In this document: positions 38,686 to 49,369 of the stretch, piece by piece | How positions within the stretch are numbered: position 1 is the stretch's first letter | How the letters are laid out: every line of letters begins with the position of its first letter | Source of the DNA: Arctopsyche grandis | Taxonomy: Eukaryota > Arthropoda > Insecta > Trichoptera > Hydropsychidae | DNA length: 64,000 bases | Reading direction: 5' to 3' | NCBI RefSeq assembly: GCF_051622035.1 | Contig: NC_135355.1 | Span: 32,180,986-32,244,985 of the forward strand | Position numbers and translations under genes: made by a program | The notes under the pieces: model-generated | Told to the model about the DNA's origin: nothing | Databases searched by the model: none | What the model saw: the letters and a program-made list of their open reading frames with translations, nothing else

Positions 38686-39692
38686 GGTTCGGTGATTACT
38701 AGTTAAATGTGAACTGATCACAGGACATCCGGTCGCTCTAGATCGGTCACACGTGATCACCCGTCACACTAAAACTGGTCACGAGAAAACTGCTCACACC
38801 CTAAAATCGGTCAACCAGTTTTCTCGTGACCAATTTTAGGGTGTGACCAGTTTTCTCGTGACCAGTTTTAGGGTGTGACCAGTTTTAGTGTGACCGATCT
38901 AGAGCGACCGGTTGTCCTGTGACTGGTTCACATATGACTAGTCCGTTTACCATACAGTGGTGTCACCCTAATGGTTTCCGGAAACCCGTTATTTAATCCA
39001 AAAATTCATTTAATTTTTGTCAATTCTTGAAAATTTAATGAAAATTCATATAATTTTTGTCAATTCTTGAAAATTTAATGAAAATTCATGTAATAGTGCC
39101 TAGGACGAAAAAAAATGTATAATATATTTATATTTTCAAAATAATTTCATTGAAAAAAATTTTGGAAACCCATTGTTCCAAAATTGAGGTGATCTCACTG
39201 AGTATACATATATATATATATTCTACTGGTCACAAATTACTCGTCACAAAGTCACTAAAATCTCTATAACGGAACATCTGGCAGCCGAAAAGTCCATCAT
39301 ACTAACGATAACTATCATAGTAACGAGAACTTGAGTGCCAAATATTGTGTATTCGCGATTTTCATGGCAAAAATTGTCTTTGTGACCACCCCAATGTGAC
39401 GAATAGTCCAATTACCATATATTCTTGCTCAATCTACAATAAGCAGAACGCACATTTAATCTCAATATAATCATATAATGTCCAAAATTTTGATAATTTA
39501 CCGGTAACTGGATTATTAGTTACTTTGCAGAGGTCCCAAATACAATTTTTGCCATGAAAATCGCGAATACGCAATATTTGGCACTCAAGTTCTCGTTAGT
39601 ATGATAGTTATCGTTGGTATGATGGACTTTTCAGCTGCCAGATGTTCCGTTATAGAGATTTTAGTGACTTTGTGACCAGTAATCACCGAACC
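38686..39692. mobile_element. Inverted-repeat element (1007 bp) just upstream of the MIIP-like gene
   Basis: Ends GGTTCGGTGATTACTAGT and ACCAGTAATCACCGAACC are inverted with one mismatch in 18. Two nested hairpins are seen. 38715-38930 repeats CTGGTCACGAGAAAACTG and its complement several times. A second pair has ATCTCTATAACGGAACATCT at 39260 and its complement at 39640. A one-arm relative lies at 19058. No coding. It ends 109 bp before the start codon of the next gene. Confidence 0.8.
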
Positions 39693-39801
39693 TACATATT
39701 TACCAGTATCTAAATTACAATTTTGTATTAATTGATGGCCGTAATGTATCTGGTTAAGATCACTCAAATGCAAACTGTCACTTTACGAATCCAACTGTCA
39801 G

Positions 39802-40945
39802 ATGAGCGTCAGTCAAGAGGTTACTTTGAAGAAGTTGACGGCGCATTTTTTGGACAAATCTTACCAGGATCTCGATGCAATTCAAGACCAAATAAGGTTC
39901 CATTGATATTTCATCAAACGAAACAAATTTTCAATGGCTTCAAATTAATGTAATATACATATTAAATATTTTTAGATTATATGAAAGTGGAAAAATGGAC
40001 ATTGGAGCTGGAACCAGTAAATCTTATTACAACAGACCGTGTGAGACGCATCGATATGACAGTTGGAAGCATCGCAACGACTCAAATCAAGTCAGTTCAA
40101 ATTTAAAATGGAGCTCGAAATCCAAAATTGAGACGGCACCTACTCGTTCATTCACCGAACTCAGTCGAGTAAATTCATCAACAAGAACAAATTCCAAAAC
40201 TAGACTGAAGAATACGGTTGTATCTGACGGTTATCTTAAACGGAGTGCATCGACTCATAATAAAAATCGCCCTCCTCCAAGTGACGACGAACACATATCT
40301 AAATTTCATAAATATTACCAAACCCTTCGGCCTAAATCTGAATCGGAACATTCCGATGATATTGACGAGATTGACTCTACGTACATTTTCGACAAAGGTG
40401 AAAATCTGCTTTTGAACAAGTTCACCGATAATGATTTGGCAAGGCTTAAAAAATTCAGGGACGATTATTATTTCCAATGCCATTCCGTCGATAACAATGT
40501 CGAAGATTTTTCAGAGCGTCATGCTTGTCGCCATGAGTTTGTTATCAACGATCGATTGTGTCCCGAGGCTATGTACACCGATCACGAACGAACCAGTCGA
40601 TGTCTAGATTGCCACTTGCCTTTGAACGTATCGGAGAAGCGATCGAAGACATCCAGAAAGAAAGTTGGCAAGATTCACATGTGCAAACTTTCCGGTATCG
40701 ATTCCAGCTCTTCGTCAGATTCTGACGCAGACGACAATCTCGGAAGTAGTACTCCTGAGATTTTCATTAAGGTGCCGTCTAAACATTTTTTACACATCCC
40801 GCAACTTCAGTACACCGCTGAAGATTTGAATTTTAGACGTTCGAATGTGCCGAGTGTGGCCTCGAAATCAAAACCTAGTCACGATGAAGCACCACTCGAT
40901 TCTTTCGCCTTACGTTATCAAAAAAGATATAAAAAATATCCATGA
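39802..40945 (+). CDS. Two-exon protein with Cys/His cluster, tentatively MIIP-like (354 aa)
   Basis: Exons are 39802-39896 and 39976-40945 with a 79-bp GT..AG intron in phase 2; an in-frame stop at 39742 lies upstream and the ATG is the first after it. Residues 1-38 look helical (LTAHFLDKSYQDLDAIQDQI). Residues 40-135 are Ser/Lys/Arg-rich, probably disordered, followed by an acidic patch (SDDIDEID). A cluster at about 200-246 has C200, H201, H215, C216, H218, C227, C241 and C244 in a zinc-ligand-like arrangement with RCLDCHLPL. A second Ser/Asp patch precedes a conserved-looking tail: EIFIKVPSKHFLHIPQLQY, then FRRS, and DSFALRYQKRYKKY at the end. The order of an FR segment, the Cys pair with Pro, an I-x-V-P segment and a terminal D-S-x-A-L recalls vertebrate MIIP (migration and invasion inhibitory protein), from memory only. 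No reliable function can be given. Confidence 0.8.
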
Positions 40946-40959
40946 TAGTTGATTTTTAT

Positions 40960-40965
40960 AATAAA
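40960..40965 (+). terminator. Poly(A) signal of the Cys/His protein gene
   Basis: AATAAA 14 bases after the stop codon, followed by GTATGTGTGTTTTTGTT, a GT-rich downstream element. Confidence 0.6.
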
Positions 40966-41677
40966 ATATTTAACACACTTTGTATGTGTGTTTTTGTTAT
41001 ATAAATATTTTTATTATTAGAGGTTTTTTTTTAAATAACATTGTTCAATATATGAGAATTTTAATGGAAGTAATGTATAGGAATTCAATTTATTTTATAT
41101 AATTTATTTTGTTAATTAAATATATTTTCCATTTTTATAGACGATGAATGTAAATACGACTTTTGAATGTTTTTATTAAATGTATTTAATAGTTTTCAAT
41201 TAAATAATCCATTGCATAATTTAGAGGTTATATTCAGAAATATTTAAATTTGATAGAAAACACTGTTCAATTGTTTTATTTAAATCTATTTGAATCTTAT
41301 AACTATTATATGGACATAGTTTTGCAAAAATGGATTCAAACCACGACTTTATGAAGTTTTTTTGTATAAAGTAAAAGTAAATAAATATATATAATTTATT
41401 AATTTATGCAAAACTACTTTCATAAGTCCACCAAAGCCTTCATTTGAGTGAATGTGATTTAAAAAAGCACAGAATGAATGTTACCAAACATAATTATAAA
41501 CTAAATATATTACTGCTGAAAAATTTTCAAATACAATAAATCAATAAAATGCTTTAATTAAATTATCTTATTTTTTTATTTCATTGAATATATTTTTATA
41601 CATTGAACTAACTATTTTATGTGTTTTAAATATAATAGGAATAATTAGACATACATACGTATATATGTAGTTACACC

Positions 41678-44600
41678 TTAATCAATATTCAAATCTTGGA
41701 AGCCGTTTTCAATTTTGGATTTCTTTTTGGATTTTTTGCAATAGGTGTGCCTGTGCTTTTCCTCCGCATCGAAATAATGTTTCAACGCCACGATTTTCTC
41801 ATTATTCTTCAAATGGAGCGACTGTGTGTCGGATGCTTCGCCCCCAAAGTCGGGTGGCACGCATCTCTTTGGCAGGCATTCTTTGAAAAATTTATCCATA
41901 TCATCATTAGCATGATGTAAATGAATCTAAAAATAGTCACATATTAGAAGTCAGAATCTCGTAGTACTGAAAAGCATATTTTTACAACGCTGTTACCATT
42001 TTAAGTACTTCCTTTCTCAAAAATGGCTTAAGCAGCAGCAAAACTTTGTCGAAGAAAGGTGTTACATTCATTACGTGAATCCCTTTCATGTTAACGGGAA
42101 GTCCTTCTTGAACGTATTGGCAAAATTTTGACACGGAACTGAAATATACATATACATACATTAATATATACATAATCACAAATTTATACATAATTGAAAT
42201 TTATACATAATTGAAATATATACATAATTACAAAAAATATATTGTGACTCAATAATTATATAAATATTTTTTTGTACAATGGAATTTACATTTCCGACAT
42301 ATAAGTTTTCGTTTATATTGTACACAAAAAATATTCATACAGATTTGTATAAGATATTTGTTGTATGATAATATTTTGATAAATTTTATTAATAAACACA
42401 AACCTCAGCGGACTCCGAGTGAGATGGCCCAGTCGAACACCTCTCATATCAAATAGGAATATAAAACCTGGCTGTGGGCCCTTTTCGTATAAGTATGCAT
42501 CTTAAATTTGTAAAAATAGAATACATATATGACTTTGTTGACGCGAATTTTATGCATTTAATTTATAATGAGATTCTTAGAAACAAAACTATACATGATT
42601 TTTAAAAATTTTAGCTCTGACCTATGTATATATATGTTAACAGTCAGTGTTCATACTAGTCTGTTCATACACCAACTATTGGTTTTAGTTTAAGTGCTAA
42701 CAGTCAAAAGTTATCTTCAAATAGACTCGCCAGTTGTCTTATGGGACTTTTAGCTGTCAAAACGCCAAGTATTTAAAAGGGAAATCTTATGGAAACCACA
42801 TTACAATGTTGCTATAATCTTCGTTTCAGCAAATTTTTAAAATATTGCAACCCAAAGTAACCATACATATGTACATAGAAGATGGGACAAACGATTGAGA
42901 ATATTTAAACTTATGCCCATTCATAATATTGGTTTTACCAGTACAGTACTGGTTTTTTGGGTATCTGTCCTGACAGAATCCTTGGGATGTGCCTGTTTAT
43001 AAACAACTAGTGATAGGCCCGATGAAAATGTCATTGGATGTATTATATGTAAGTAAAAACTACCTACCTACCTACATATAAACAATATAAAACAGCAATA
43101 GAAAAATTAATTTATTAATTTTCAGTAAATGGCGTTAAATGCTCGTGGTACTAGTTTCCAAGAGGAAATATTGATAGCAAATAATATATGTATATACAGG
43201 TTTTTTTTTGATTCTACGAACTACGAACGGATTTTACACTCAACGGCGTTTCACGCTTAATATTTAAAAGTATTTATAATTAGCATCAATTTAAAAAATA
43301 ATTTTAATTATACGAAATCCTTAATCGCGAAAACCAAATAAATTAAAGGGATAGGCTCTTTATTTTATATTAACTACAAAAAGATAATATTATAATATAT
43401 AGTCCCGTTGTTATTTTACATATAAAAGAATTTAAAATTAACACCAATTAAAAAAATAATTGTAACTGAACGAAAATCCTTATTAAGGTCTGTTCATACT
43501 TAACAGCACTGCACGACTCCGTTTCAAATATGTCATTTTATTACATTTCTATTCATATCTACCTACACGTCGCGGTTACGTCACGTTTACAGCACTTTGG
43601 CCGAGTGTAAGGCAAACTCGGCTTACTTATACATTACAGGCTATGACGATACGGCGCAATATTGCTTACGTCGTATTGTCGAGTACTTACAATATGAATG
43701 CATACACGTGCATTCGTAGCTACGCGTCAGAATACAAGTCAGAAAAAATGTTTCTGCATTTATCGAACGAAAAATGATGTATAATCGCGTTGTTGTTGGA
43801 AGAAGAAGCTCAAGAAGGCAATAAAAAAGCACGGAGGCGTTTTGATGTGCATCCCATGTTAAAAAATAGAAAAACCGAAGGAGAGTTTTGGACACTGTAT
43901 AAGGAGCTTGTGGATGATGGACAAATTTTTTTTAAATATTTCCGTAAATTTTTTTTAAATATTTGCGCCAAAACCATGTCGAAAGATTGAACAGCTGTCA
44001 ACTGTCACTATAGATAATTGGTCCAAAACAGCAAAGCGGCAGACTCATGGCACGTAATTCGCGTGTATATCTCCACGATGGCCAAAAAGACGGATACGAT
44101 ACGTTGACGGATGTTGCTGTAAGGTATGAACAGAAAATGTCGGGTACTGCTGTAAGCCTGCCGTGTCGTAAACGTGACGGTTGAAATGAACATACCCATA
44201 CAAAATGTACCAAAGAATACTTGCCGCCTGATAAATTATTTTTTTTTGGTTGCCCAGATGCAGTATAATTTTACGGTTCCACTTCATTGAGCACCCCAAA
44301 ACTAAAATTCCTATAAAGCTTTAAAGATTTAGGGACAACTCATTATATAAAGTGATTTAATGTCGCCACGCTTAAAGGTCTGTTCATGAATGCGTAAATG
44401 CGCATGCGCGAATGGAGTATGAATACGTCCATATAATGTACCAAATAATACTATCCGCACTTGCATGACACCTGCAGGATACGGGTCGTGCTGGATAGGT
44501 ATGAACAGACCTTAATTGGGTGCCGATACGCGTGACAGTGCCGCCACACAGGCAAATGTATGAAATCACGCGCCGGGCTGAATGTGTTAAACTGGTTTGT

Positions 44601-45724
44601 GTATATTTTATTTATTTATCTGTGATAGGATAGTGTGTTAATTAGTCACGATACGTTAAATTGAGTTTTGGAATAATTTTTGTGTAAAAAAAAAACGTTT
44701 TTGTACGCTATTTTAATAATTCAGTGAGCGAAATGTCGCGTGAGTAATTTTAATGTCCTTGAGTGATTTTAATGTCCGTGAGTGATTTGTCGCGTGAGTG
44801 ATTTATCTGCGAGTGTAATGGCCGTGAGACAGTTGTCGTGTGAGTGAAATTTCGTGCGCGTAACTCCGTTGAGTGTAAAGTCTGTGAGTGATTTGTCGTG
44901 ACACCCTCCGCTACAAATAGCTGCAAACGACGCGGCTGTATGTTCATTTCACGGTTTGCTCATTTCATAATTTTGTCTCGACTTTTGCCTTTTTAAACTT
45001 GCCAGAAAGATCGAACTCAATTTTAATAGTTTCCAATCATCAATCCACATCGAAATGTCATCTGCGCAACCCAATGAATATCTCGTCTTTCGTACATATG
45101 TACATGCTTAAATTCTAATAGTCGCGAATTTCGTCGAAATTTCAAATAGCGAAATGCAGCCGCGTCGTTAGCAGACGTTAAATAAAATATTATACCTATA
45201 GTCATGAAAAGCAACTTGCATGCTTGGAAAGAGTGATACTTTTCCGGTTCAAAGTCGACAAGACGATGAAAAACTACATCATAACCCTCGTCAGTCTTTT
45301 CTGGCAGAACGAAGAATTCTCTGCAAATCAAACATTAAATCATCAATACATCTATGTAGCTGTGGCCTTTGTATTCAATGGCCGTTTTACGGATACGTAC
45401 TAAGTTTCATTATATATTAAAAATTAATTACAATGATTTCAGACTCTCTTTCATCAGCTTCTCTTCGCAGTCTCTGTTGTCAAAATGTTCGGGCGCATTG
45501 TCCCTCATAGTGTAGTATTGTTTGATGCACTTCTTTGTATTTTCAACGTTGGCCAAGCCGGCATTGTAAAAAATCAACAGTTGTTTGTCGTGTATGTCCT
45601 TTGGTATTGCAGTGCTCGAATCCAACTCCTTCAACCACTTCTTCAGATCTTCTAAGTCCTGCTGTTTGAAGCTTGAATTACTGGCGAGGGCCGTGTCATA
45701 GTCGAATCCTAAATCGGCGGCCAT
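41678..45724 (-). CDS. CRAL-TRIO lipid-transfer protein, alpha-TTP/clavesin-like (5 exons, 301 aa)
   Basis: A cytosolic carrier of a small hydrophobic ligand; the ligand is unknown. Minus-strand exons: 45432-45724, 45196-45320, 42404-42500, 41997-42138 and 41678-41926; borders GT..AG, phases close on TAA. Residues about 12-80 form the CRAL-TRIO N domain (LKKWLKELDSSTAIPKDIHD, then helices). The lipid-binding domain spans about 100-245, with VVFHRLVDFEPEKYH, GPQPGFIFLFDMRGVRLGHL (the beta-strand floor motif), FCQYVQEGLPVNMKGIHVMN and FLRKEVLKM. The usual LP..FGG motif appears as CVPPDFGGE. The C-terminal 40 residues are unusual in being Lys-rich (CKKSKKKSK) and could bind acidic lipids or act as a localisation signal; this is inference. 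Length fits the insect family of about 300 aa. The 2.7-kb third-to-second exon intron is full of repeats. It is tail to tail with the upstream gene. Confidence 0.92.
42640..42930 (-). repeat. Dispersed repeat in the CRAL-TRIO gene intron
   Basis: Reverse relative of 26110-26390 and 33340-34190: TTTTAGCTGTCAAAACGCC, ATATTGCAACCCAAAG and ATGGGACAAACGATTGAG. Confidence 0.6.
43006..43240 (+). repeat. Dispersed element 5' part (Helitron-like family)
   Basis: CTAGTGATAGGCCCGATGAA and CGAACTACGAACGGATTTTA resemble the leader at 29356 and the 61270-61650 copy. Ends uncertain. Confidence 0.4.
43790..43990 (+). pseudogene. PIF/Harbinger transposase N-terminal fragment
   Basis: The frame gives KKARRRFDVHPMLKNRKTEG, then EFWTLYKELVDDGQIFFKYF. 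This is the conserved N-terminal block of Harbinger transposases (RRFWVHP, then a helix before FRM). The frame ends soon after and no DDE catalytic part is present, so it is a remnant. Confidence 0.65.
44376..44512. mobile_element. Harbinger-type MITE (137 bp)
   Basis: Ends AGGTCTGTTCAT and AGGTATGAACAGACCT are inverted and a TAA direct repeat touches both sides (44373-44375 and 44513-44515), the Harbinger target type. The interior has GCGCATGCGCGAATGGAG. May be nested in, or form the right end of, the larger element. Confidence 0.65.
44722..44904. repeat. Degenerate short tandem repeat (about 17-18 bp)
   Basis: Recurring GTGAGTGATTTGTCGCGT and variants such as GTGAGTGAAATTTCGTG, about ten degenerate units. 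In the CRAL-TRIO gene intron. Confidence 0.65.
44920..45180. mobile_element. Diverged inverted-repeat MITE related to 11098-11417
   Basis: GCAAACGACGCGGCTG and CAGCCGCGTCGTTAGCAG are inverted. The interior has GCCAGAAAGATC, CAACTCAATTTTAAT-like and CACATCGAAATGTCATCTG stretches shared with 11225-11330. It ends 16 bp from the splice donor of exon 2. Confidence 0.6.
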
Positions 45725-45784
45725 TTCGCTCTATTTTGGTACTGTTTTATCTTGGAATTATTGCACTGGTTGTTTTTTCAGCTG

Positions 45785-46086
45785 CAAAGAGAAGATTAAA
45801 TTGTAAAGTGCATTCATTTGTATAAATTAAATAAAAAAAACCCAAATAGATTTTAAATTGAAACCCATTTCCGTCTAATATCAATATGATCATTAAAATT
45901 CCGATTTTCAATTACAATTCATAATTGCAAGTTCTATTGTTGCCATTTTGAAATAGAAAAATCCCATGAATTTCAAGTACATGCTTTGTAATACAAAAAT
46001 ATTGGTGTAAGTATTCGTAATCATCATCAGATCGAAATCAGAAATGAGCTTGTAATTTTTGCTTTGTGATCATTATACATTAAAAA
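45785..46086. other. Intergenic stretch upstream of the CRAL-TRIO gene
   Basis: No gene recognised. TTTGCAG at about 45785 on the minus strand could be an acceptor of a 5' untranslated intron of the CRAL-TRIO gene. Confidence 0.4.
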
Positions 46087-46380
46087 AAATTCGGGTGTGA
46101 CCAACCCATGACTTTATCTATGTATTTGAGGAATATAAGAAGGTTACAAAACAAAATTCAATATTGAACTAATAACTATGATAGCGATACAAATTGAGCG
46201 CGAATATATGCAAATACTTGCACAAGACAAAAGTTCTACTTCCGGTTGTCGGATTTTGTTCAAATTTTTTTTATTATTTAAAATCAGTATAATTATAATA
46301 CACATTAAATATCAAGAGGATAAAAATAATATAAAAGGTCAAAATAAAATAATGAAATATTGTTTTAAAAAAAAATACTA

Positions 46381-48380
46381 CTTCCGGTTTACAAATTCTG
46401 ACCAAAACGTTATCAAATCTAAGTTAGTACATAAAGAATACAAATATAAATTTTCAGCTCAATACGTTTAGGGGTGTGGACAGGATCCAGGCGACAACAT
46501 TTTTATCCTTTGTAATAGGAGAAAATCCCACTTCCGGTTCATTAAATTTGGTGATTTAATTTTTTAATTTTACTTAAAATCACTATCTTTATTATACACA
46601 ATAAATATCAAGACGCTTAAAATAATTTAAAAGGTCAAAATAAATTAATGAAAAAATAATGAAATATTGTTTTTAAAAAAAATACTACTTCCGGTTTACG
46701 AATTCTGACCAAAACGTTACCAAATCTAAGTTAGTACATAAAAAACACAAATATAAATTTTCAGCTTAATACGTTCAGGGGTGTGGACAGGATCCAGGCG
46801 ACAACATTTTTGACCTTTCTAAGACGAGAAAATCTCTCTTCCGGTTCATTAAATTTGGTGATTTAATTTTTTAATTTTACTTAAAACCACTATTTTTATT
46901 ATACACAATAAATATCAAGACGCTTAAAATAATTTAAAAGGTCAAAATAAAATAATGAAATATTGTTTTAAAAAAAAATACTACTTCCGGTTTGCGAATT
47001 CTGACCAAAATGTTACCAAATCTAAGTTAATACATAAAGAATACAATTATAAATTTTCAGCTTAATACGTTTAGGGGTTTGGTCAGGATCCAGGCGACAA
47101 CATTTTTGACCTTTCTAAGACGAGAAAATCTCTCTTCCGGTTCATTAAATTTGGTGATTTTATTTTTTATTTTTACTTAAAATCACTATCTTTATTATAC
47201 ACAATAAATATCAAGACGCTTAAAATAATTTAAAAGGTCAAAATAAATTAATGAAAAAATAATGAAATATTGTTTTTAAAAAAAATACTACTTCCGGTTT
47301 ACGAATTCTGACCAAAACGTTACCAAATCTAAGTTAGTACATAAACAACACAAATATAAATTTTCAGCTTAATACGTTCAGGGGTGTGGACAGGATCCAG
47401 GCGACAACATTTTTGACCTTTCTAAGACGAGAAAATCTCTCTTCCGGTTCATTAAATTTGGTGATTTAATTTTTTAATTTTACTTAAAACCACTATCTTT
47501 ATTATACACAATAAATATCAAGACGCTTAAAATAATTTAAAAGGTCAAAATAAAATAATGAAAAAATAATGAAATATTGTTTTAAAAAAAAATACTACTT
47601 CCGGTTTGCGAATTCTGACCAAAATGTTACCAAATCTAAGTTAATACATAAAGAATACAATTATAAATTTTCAGCTTAATACGTTTAGGGGTTTGGTCAG
47701 GATCCAGGCGACAACATTTTTGACCTTTCTAAGACGAGAAAATCTCTCTTCCGGTTCATTAAATTTGGTGATTTTATTTTTTATTTTTACTTAAAATCAC
47801 TATCTTTATTATACACAATAAATATCAAGACGCTTAAAATAATTTAAAAGGTCAAAATAAATTAATGAAAAAATAATGAAATATTGTTTTTAAAAAAAAT
47901 ACTACTTCCGGTTTACGAATTCTGACCAAAACGTTACCAAATCTAAGTTAGTACATAAACAACACAAATATAAATTTTCAGCTTAATACGTTCAGGGGTG
48001 TGGACAGGATCCAGGCGACAACATTTTTGACCTTTCTAATAGGAGAAAATCCCACTTCCGGTTCATTAAATTTGATGATTTTATTTTTTATTTTTACTTA
48101 AAATCACTATCTTTATTATACACAATAAATATCAAGACGCTTAAAATAATTTAAAAGGTCAAAATAAAATAATGAAAAAATAATGAAATATTGTTTTTAA
48201 AAAAAATACTACTTCCGGTATACGAATTCTGACCAAAACGTTACCAAATCTAAGTTAGTACATAAATAATATAAATATAAATTTTCAGCTTAATACGTTC
48301 AGGGGTGTGGTCAGGATCCAGGCGACAACATTTTGACCTTCCTTCCGGATGCTTCCGGAAGGGAAAAAATCCCACTTCCG
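46381..48380 (+). repeat. 307-bp satellite, seven units with dimeric order
   Basis: The anchor CTTCCGGTTT occurs at 46381, 46688, 46984, 47291, 47598, 47905 and 48212 (the last with CTTCCGGTAT), so the period is 307 bp with one 296-bp step. Units starting at 46984 and 47598 share variants (TTTGCGAATTCTGACC, AAGAATACAATTATAAA, AGGGGTTTGGTCAGG), while 46688, 47291 and 47905 share others (TTTACGAATTCTGACC, AGGGGTGTGGACAGG). This gives a 614-bp higher-order repeat. Each unit has a second CTTCCGGTTCATTAAATTTG. Confidence 0.92.
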
Positions 48381-48935
48381 GTTTATTAAAATTAGTGATT
48401 TTTTTTTATTTTAATCACATTGATACAAGAATTATACTTGCATTTTTTCGTGAAGACCACACATGTTTAAGGGGTCGAAAAAAATAGTGGAAGAAAAATC
48501 GAACAAGAGTAAACTGCCACTTCCGGTCGACGGACGCTTACCAAATTTTATACATAACTTGGTATTGAGCCTTAACTGATCGATATGAAATTTCAGTTCG
48601 AATAATCAAAAGGCTTTTGAGAAAAACATAAAAAACCTCGATTCTCTAGAGTAAAAGTACTACTTCCGGTTCAGATAAAAATATTTAAAAAATATAAAAT
48701 TATAAAAATTATTATTTCTAGTACATGCAAAAAAAATTCAGTCCGATTCAGTTAGTAGTTTGGGAGAAAATCGAATTCAAAAACTTAAAAAAAAGAGGAC
48801 ACCTATAAGGGGAGGTACCATTTCCGGTCAACTTAAAAATTTGAAAAAAATTTACGTAGTGTCTATAAGAATTTCATTAACCGATACTAAGTTTTGGTTC
48901 GATAGGACTAACGGTGTTGAAAAAATCCCCAAAGT

Positions 48936-49000
48936 ACACAGACACACACACAGACACACACACAGACACACACACAGACACACATACAGACACACACACA
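48936..49000 (+). repeat. CA-rich microsatellite (12-bp period)
   Basis: Tandem ACAGACACACAC units. Confidence 0.95.
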
Positions 49001-49369
49001 TTTTTTCTAGATCATTAAAACGTGATCAGTAATCGATTCTGAGTTCGAATCAGTCAAAATCTCGAGTTCGAATTTTCGCATGATCACAAAACTTCATCTA
49101 TTGTTACTACGTACATAGATAAAGTAATAAATACTCGGATGCATCAGAACAATAGTTTGAAAGATTGTAATCTCTACGTATTTTATTCTGAGAATATTTT
49201 GATATGATTAATAACTTTCGATCAATCATACCAGCTTTTTACACATGCCGATTTTATTGTGTACGATTTATATCATATAAAAAACTATAATGTATGACTG
49301 CAAACTAATTGAATGGCCTTTTTCCTGGCAATATTTCATTCTAGACGCAGATATGAATTGACGTATTAA

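Larger units (their letters stand above)
43486..44512 (+). mobile_element. Decayed PIF/Harbinger element
   Basis: Starts AGGTCTGTTCATACTTAAC and is bounded at 44512 by GTATGAACAGACCT; the internal AAGGTATGAACAG near 44125 suggests nested or rearranged copies. It contains a transposase scrap (43790-43990). Subterminal sequence with GATACGGCGCAATATTGC recurs in reverse at 56160-56210. Confidence 0.6.
46087..49135 (+). mobile_element. 3-kb transposon-like element carrying a satellite array
   Basis: Left end ATTCGGGTGTGACCAACCC, then GACTTTATCTATGTATTTG; right end CATAGATAAAGTAATAAATA. A copy in reverse orientation lies at 62815-63950 and shares both ends but lacks the amplified array. The outer parts contain CACACACACAGA repeats and CGAACTCGAGATT/TCGAGTTCG words. 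No transposase frame was recognised. Confidence 0.7.

Noticed and set aside
39732-39953. 73-codon frame before the Cys/His gene
   Set aside because: The correct reading is another frame starting at 39802, which splices at 39897 in phase 2 into the main exon; this frame would need a 26-bp intron.
43998-44299. Overlapping minus-strand frames
   Set aside because: They lie in Harbinger subterminal repeat sequence and show no transposase motif.
46180-48400. CRISPR-like array
   Set aside because: Units are 307 bp and similar throughout, without short repeats and unique spacers; the DNA is eukaryotic.
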